From NCBI GenBank assembly GCA_031276475.1, contig JAISMZ010000277.1, positions 1-8,785 of the forward strand: a stretch of 8,785 bases of DNA, in the 5' to 3' direction. Source of the DNA: Coriobacteriales bacterium. GTDB taxonomy: Bacteria; Actinomycetota; Coriobacteriia; Coriobacteriales; UBA8131. A program made the translations under genes and the position numbers. Positions 5,586 through 8,785 of the stretch are shown piece after piece (within the stretch, counting starts at the first letter, position 1; the number at the start of each line of letters is the position of its first letter). The notes under the pieces were generated by a model. That model was given only the letters and a program-made list of their open reading frames with translations. It was not told the DNA's origin and made no database searches.

Positions 5586-6785
5586 ATGGTGCAGACTCTA
5601 ATAAAAACAACGGGCCTGACCCGGCGCTATGGCCCACAAACGGCCGTCGATCGCGTGAATCTGTCCGTCCAATCCGGCGAGGTCTACGGTCTCGTTGGCC
5701 AAAACGGTGCGGGAAAGACCACGCTGATGCGGCTGATCTGCGGCTTGACCATCGCCAACGAGGGAAGCCTGGTGCTGATGGGCGAGACCACGGCGCAGGG
5801 ATTGAGCCGGGCGCGACAGAAAATGGGCAGCACTGTTGAGAGCCCGCGGTTCTACCCCAATCTCTCCGCCAGCCAAAACCTGGAGTATTACCGCCTGCAG
5901 CGCGGGATACGACGGCGCGACTGCACGATTGAGGCGCTGGAGGCCGTAGGGCTGGCCAACACCGGCGCCAAGAAGTTCCAGAGCTTCTCGCTGGGGATGA
6001 AGCAGCGCCTCGGCCTGGCGCTGGCAATTATGTCCCAACCCGAGCTGATCATCCTCGACGAGCCGATCAACGGTCTGGACCCCACGGGGATCATCGAGAT
6101 CCGCGGGATTATCCAAAGGCTGGCCTCGGAGGGCATCGGCATCCTCGTCTCGAGCCATATCCTGAGCGAGTTGTCCCAGGTCGCCAGCCGTTACGGATTC
6201 ATGCACCAGGGCAGCCTGCTGCTCCAGATGAGCGCGCAGGAGCTGACCCAGGCCTGCCGGCGCACCCTGGAGGTGAGCGTCAGCAACGCAGCCGAGGCCG
6301 CCGCAGTCCTTGAGGCACAGCTGGGGATACGCGACTGTAGGATCGTTAGCAACGAGTGGCTGCGCCTCTACAGCCATCTCGACCAGTCCGCGCCGATCAT
6401 CCAGACGCTGATCACCGCCAACATCACCGTCAGCGCAATGACCGAAGTGGGAGACTCACTTGAGGACTTCTACACCAATCTGATCAAAAACGGCATGAAG
6501 GCCGCGCCGGAAGGCTCGGGTGCGCAGCCTTGCGCCGGGGTCGCCGGAGCCGGGGTGGCCGCCGGGGCTGGGGCAGCCGGGGCCGCCGGAGCCGGGACTA
6601 GCGCCGCTGTGGACGCCGTGGCCGCAGTCGAGGCAGCTGGGGCCGCCGGGGCTGGCGCCGCTGTGGTTCCAGCGGCCCCGGCTCCCTCCCCCGCCGCCAC
6701 GCCCGCCGGGACCAAAGCGGCCCCGGCGGCCCCGGCCCCGGCGTCCGTCGCGCCCTCCTCCACAAACGAAGAAGAAACCAGGTGA
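5586..6785 (+). CDS. ABC transporter ATP-binding protein, BcrA/LanF-like, with low-complexity C-terminal tail
   Basis: A 399-residue cytoplasmic ATPase driving the adjacent permease. Walker A is GQNGAGKTT (38-46). ESPRFYPNLSASQNL follows, where Glu stands at the Q-loop position as in bacitracin/lantibiotic exporters. The signature is SLGMKQRLG in place of LSGGQ, Walker B is ELIILDEP, the D-loop is NGLDP, and the switch region is SSHILSEL. After the core comes a small domain (about 215-300) shared with the truncated copy at 1-477, then about 90 residues of Ala, Gly and Pro. That tail includes a DNA repeat, GCGCCGCTGTGG, at 6601-6612 and 6655-6666. Family members usually end before such a tail. 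I chose ATG 5586 because AAAGGAGG stands eight bases before it and the ATPase fold starts within ten residues. The in-frame GTG 5481 would add 35 unrelated residues. The stop overlaps a GTG of the permease gene. A peptide export/immunity role is inferred from family. Confidence 0.93.
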   Translation: MVQTLIKTTGLTRRYGPQTAVDRVNLSVQSGEVYGLVGQNGAGKTTLMRLICGLTIANEGSLVLMGETTAQGLSRARQKMGSTVESPRFYPNLSASQNLEYYRLQRGIRRRDCTIEALEAVGLANTGAKKFQSFSLGMKQRLGLALAIMSQPELIILDEPINGLDPTGIIEIRGIIQRLASEGIGILVSSHILSELSQVASRYGFMHQGSLLLQMSAQELTQACRRTLEVSVSNAAEAAAVLEAQLGIRDCRIVSNEWLRLYSHLDQSAPIIQTLITANITVSAMTEVGDSLEDFYTNLIKNGMKAAPEGSGAQPCAGVAGAGVAAGAGAAGAAGAGTSAAVDAVAAVEAAGAAGAGAAVVPAAPAPSPAATPAGTKAAPAAPAPASVAPSSTNEEETR

Positions 6786-6790
6786 TGGCA

Positions 6791-7630
6791 ATGTTTAACT
6801 GTTTTCGTGCCGACCTCTACCGACTGCTGCACGGCAAGGCGCTCTATATCACGCTGATAACCTTTCTGCTGCTGATCGCCATCCAGGTGCTGGCAGGCGC
6901 GTCGGGCTCAATCGGCGTCAGCATCGGCGGAGGCACGACGAGTAATCTGGCCGGCGACAAGCTCTTCCCCGCACTGACGCCGGGTAAGGCATTCTTTCTC
7001 GCGACGCTTCAGTTTCAGACGCTGATCCTCTTTGGGCTCGTGCTCATCTACCTGGTCGCAGCCGCGGACTTCACCTCCGGATCCGCCCAAAACACCATCG
7101 CCGCCGGCCTGTCGCGCAGCAGGTATTACCTCTCAAAACTCGTCACCAGCTTCGTCCTGATCGAGCTGTTCTACCTGGCAGCACTTTTACTCGGCGTCCT
7201 GATCGGCATCATCGCCGGCGGCGCAAGCATCGCCAGCGCAAGCATCGCCAGCACCAGCGCGACTGGCTCAGGCGGCCTGCTCGAATTCACCGTGCCCGCG
7301 TCTCTGTACGCAATCGGCGTCCAAAGCCTGATGGCGCTGACGATCGCCAGCGTGGGCACGGCGATGGTGATGATCACCCGCAAAGGCACCGCCCTGATCA
7401 CAAGCTACCTGATATTCTTCATCGGGATGATGATCGTCCTCTTCGGATTGCAGCAGCAGACGCACTTTGAGTTCCTCCAGTTTGACTTCATCACTGGCGC
7501 CCAGACCGCCGCGAGCATCGCCTTTCAACCCTTCCTGCGCGTGGCGCGGCTGCTCTGCGTCATCGCCGTCTACCTGGCAGGAAGCCTGGCGCTGGGCATG
7601 GCGATCTTTCACCGGGCGGAAATCAAATGA
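6791..7630 (+). CDS. ABC-2 type permease subunit, copy 2
   Basis: An integral membrane protein of 279 residues, paired with the ATPase whose stop lies five bases upstream. It is strongly similar to the permease at 483-1397 throughout: FNCFRADLYRLLHGKALYITL, FQTLILFGLVLIYLVAAADFTSGSAQNTIAAGLSRSRYYLSKLVTSFVLIELFYLAALLLGVLIG, then QSLMAL and the FHRAEIK end. About six hydrophobic segments are visible. ATG 6791 is favoured because AGG(TGA) lies at a good distance, and because both paralogues align from this Met. GTG 6782 and ATG 6785 are alternatives. The loop after the third segment is short and contains SIASASIAS-type repeats (bases about 7224-7258), the place where copy 1 carries a much longer Ala/Gly insert. 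With its ATPase it forms one export unit. No kinase follows this copy. Confidence 0.9.
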   Translation: MFNCFRADLYRLLHGKALYITLITFLLLIAIQVLAGASGSIGVSIGGGTTSNLAGDKLFPALTPGKAFFLATLQFQTLILFGLVLIYLVAAADFTSGSAQNTIAAGLSRSRYYLSKLVTSFVLIELFYLAALLLGVLIGIIAGGASIASASIASTSATGSGGLLEFTVPASLYAIGVQSLMALTIASVGTAMVMITRKGTALITSYLIFFIGMMIVLFGLQQQTHFEFLQFDFITGAQTAASIAFQPFLRVARLLCVIAVYLAGSLALGMAIFHRAEIK

Positions 7631-7669
7631 ACAGGCGGGCGGCAAAGTGGCACTCCTATGGTGCGAGGC

Positions 7670-7771
7670 GGCGCTTTCAAGGGGAGAAGCGGCACTTTCA
7701 GGGGGAGAAGAGCGTGCCCTGATCCCCTCAAAGCCGTCCTGTAGCTCGCGGCCGCTGGCTCGCGGCCGCTG
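7670..7771. repeat. Two tandem repeats in the convergent gap before folD
   Basis: A 19-base unit (GGCGCTTTCAAGGGGAGAA at 7670-7688) recurs with two changes at 7691-7709, a period of 21. Further on the perfect 14-base unit GCTCGCGGCCGCTG occurs at 7744-7757 and 7758-7771. Each contains the palindrome GCGGCCGC (7748-7755, 7762-7769), so the copies can pair with each other or alone. The gap lies between convergent genes and could stop transcription from both sides, though no T-run is present. Confidence 0.6.
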
Positions 7772-7786
7772 GCTCGCTCGCCGCCG

Positions 7787-8638
7787 CTACACGACTGAAC
7801 GCCGCGCCGCCTGCACCACCTGCTTCATCAACACGGAGGTCGTCACCGTACCCACGCCGCCGGGCACGGGCGTGATGGCGGCCACCGTGCCCTCAGCATG
7901 GGCAAAGTCCACGTCACCGACAAGTGCGCCCTGCTCGGTAACGTTGATGCCTACATCAATCACCACCTGGCCCTCGCTGAGGTAGTCACCGTTGAGCATC
8001 TCGGCGCGACCGACGGCCGCGATGACGATATCTGCCGCCGCAACGACCTGTTTTAAATCGGCGGTGCGCGAGTGGGCGAGCGTCACGGTGGCGTTGCGGC
8101 CGAGAAGCATCATCGCGACGGGCTTGCCTACAACCAGCGAGCGGCCAACAACCACCGCGTTTTTGCCCTCCAGCCGGTAGCCAAAGTGCTCAAGTATCTC
8201 GACGCAGGCCGCCGGCGTGCAGGGGGCAAAGCCCGTCTGGGTACCCGCAAAGACCCCGGCCAGCGACAGATCGGTGATACCGTCCACATCTTTGGCCGAC
8301 GCCAGCACATTGCGCACGCGCTCCTCATTGATGCGCACAGGCAGCGGGCGAAAGAGCAGCACACCGTGCACGCTGGCATCGGCGTTCAAGGCCTCTATCT
8401 GGGAAACCAGGGCATCTTCGCTCACCTCGGCGGGCAGCAAGACGTTTCGCACGGCGACCCCAACCTTCTCGGCACGTTTGCCCGCCCCGCGCTCGTAGGA
8501 GATGTCGTCGCCACGCTCCCCCACCCTGACGATCGCCAGGGTCGGAACAACGCCCGCGGCATTCAGCTCTTCCACCTCGGCGGCTATCCGGGCATTAAGC
8601 GCCTCAACCACCTCAGCGCCTTTGAGTATCCTGGTCAT
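7787..8638 (-). CDS. folD: FolD-family methylenetetrahydrofolate dehydrogenase/cyclohydrolase, divergent
   Basis: A 283-residue cytoplasmic enzyme of one-carbon folate metabolism. FolD oxidises 5,10-methylene-THF to methenyl-THF with NAD(P) and hydrolyses it to 10-formyl-THF. Landmarks are SYERGAGKR (47-55), RPLP (97-100), KDVDG (116-120), the Rossmann motif VVVGRSLVVGKP (162-173), NATVTLAHSRT (182-192), DVGIN (228-232) and PGGVGTVTTSVL (259-270). Length is normal. The start at 8638 is set by AGGAGG seven bases before ATG; the longer open frame to 8758 crosses a repeat element. The catalytic Lys normally four residues after the conserved Tyr (Y48) is Ala52, and the Gln of the usual VQLPLP motif is Phe96, while the Asp of KDVDG is kept. 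The Lys and Gln serve the cyclohydrolase step in characterised enzymes, so that activity may be absent or rearranged. It converges on the permease gene. Confidence 0.93.
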   Translation of the reverse strand: MTRILKGAEVVEALNARIAAEVEELNAAGVVPTLAIVRVGERGDDISYERGAGKRAEKVGVAVRNVLLPAEVSEDALVSQIEALNADASVHGVLLFRPLPVRINEERVRNVLASAKDVDGITDLSLAGVFAGTQTGFAPCTPAACVEILEHFGYRLEGKNAVVVGRSLVVGKPVAMMLLGRNATVTLAHSRTADLKQVVAAADIVIAAVGRAEMLNGDYLSEGQVVIDVGINVTEQGALVGDVDFAHAEGTVAAITPVPGGVGTVTTSVLMKQVVQAARRSVV

Positions 8639-8692
8639 ATTGCATCCTCCTAGCTGTTGGGGTGTGACAGGAGCAGCGACAAAAGGGCCATA

Positions 8693-8785
8693 GGGACAGG
8701 GGGGACAAGGGGGACGGTACGAATCGTCCCATTTTTGAGCATCACATTCGCCGTCCAATCTGGTGTGGAAAATGGGACGATTCGT
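8693..8785. repeat. REP/REPIN-like inverted repeat element, cut by the window end
   Basis: GGGAC recurs every 9 bases at 8693, 8702 and 8711. ACGAATCGTCCCATTTT (8719-8735) is matched perfectly by its reverse complement at 8769-8785, with 33 bases between. The left arm also forms a smaller hairpin of its own. Two such palindromic units in opposite orientation are the hallmark of REPIN/BIME elements, short non-coding sequences mobilised by RAYT transposases. The right arm reaches the last base, so the element probably continues. It lies 55-147 bases upstream of the folD start. Confidence 0.7.
8711..8736 (+). terminator. Terminator-like hairpin within the REP-like element
   Basis: GGGACG (8711-8716) pairs with CGTCCC (8725-8730) around an 8-base loop and is followed directly by ATTTTT (8731-8736). 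This has the form of a rho-independent terminator on the plus strand. No plus-strand gene ends just before it, so it may be a by-product of the repeat. Confidence 0.45.

Noticed and set aside
5598..6377. Long 259-residue open frame opposite the second ATPase
   Set aside because: Shadow of a GC-rich gene on the other strand; no RBS or recognisable motif, while the plus strand encodes a complete ABC ATPase.
6520..6798. Collagen-like Gly-Pro-rich frame within the ATPase tail
   Set aside because: It is a frame shift of the Ala/Gly-rich repeat; no start signal, and it overlaps the tail of an intact gene.
8639..8758. N-terminal extension of FolD to 8758
   Set aside because: It would translate the REP-like element; a strong AGGAGG fixes the start at 8638 and the family length fits.

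Overview
The window reads as the chromosome of a high-GC, Gram-positive-type bacterium. Genes are GC-rich, with AGGAGG-type ribosome binding sites and some GTG starts. The transporter and kinase families are those of lantibiotic/bacitracin-type peptide export and sensing. A gut actinobacterium of the Coriobacteriia would fit the composition and the divergent FolD, but this is inference. No rRNA, tRNA or CRISPR is visible.

Layout, left to right. (1) At 1-2573, on the plus strand, lies the 3' end of a BcrA/LanF-type ABC ATPase, then its ABC-2 permease, then a LanK-like membrane histidine kinase. No response regulator is in the window; it may lie to the left. (2) At 2574-2770 is a regulatory gap with several GTAYATCAC-like motifs. 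(3) At 2771-3871 is a WYL-domain transcriptional regulator. (4) At 3868-4101, minus strand, are apparent gene remnants. (5) At 4139-4960, minus strand, is a self-inhibited (class II) Fic AMP-transferase, less GC-rich than its surroundings. (6) At 4961-5585 is a long intergenic stretch. It holds a polypyrimidine tract, a second copy of a 22-bp sequence also found in front of the WYL gene, and a hairpin plus T-run ahead of the next operon. (7) At 5586-7630 is a second, complete ATPase-permease pair, clearly paralogous to the first. (8) At 7631-7786 is a repeat-rich convergent gap. (9) At 7787-8638, minus strand, is a divergent folD. (10) At 8693-8785 is a REP/REPIN-like element running off the window edge.

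How it may work together: the two ATPase-permease pairs look like duplicated export or self-protection modules for membrane-active peptides, with the kinase as the sensor arm of the first. The WYL-Fic block sits between the pairs, and the 22-bp repeat lies at both ends of that block, in front of the WYL gene and in front of the second ABC operon. The WYL protein may therefore control both, or the block may have inserted between the copies. A striking oddity is that low-complexity Gly/Ala/Ser/Pro-rich stretches with short DNA repeats have expanded in both ATPase tails, in a permease loop and in a turn of the kinase ATP-binding domain, while the conserved cores around them stay intact.
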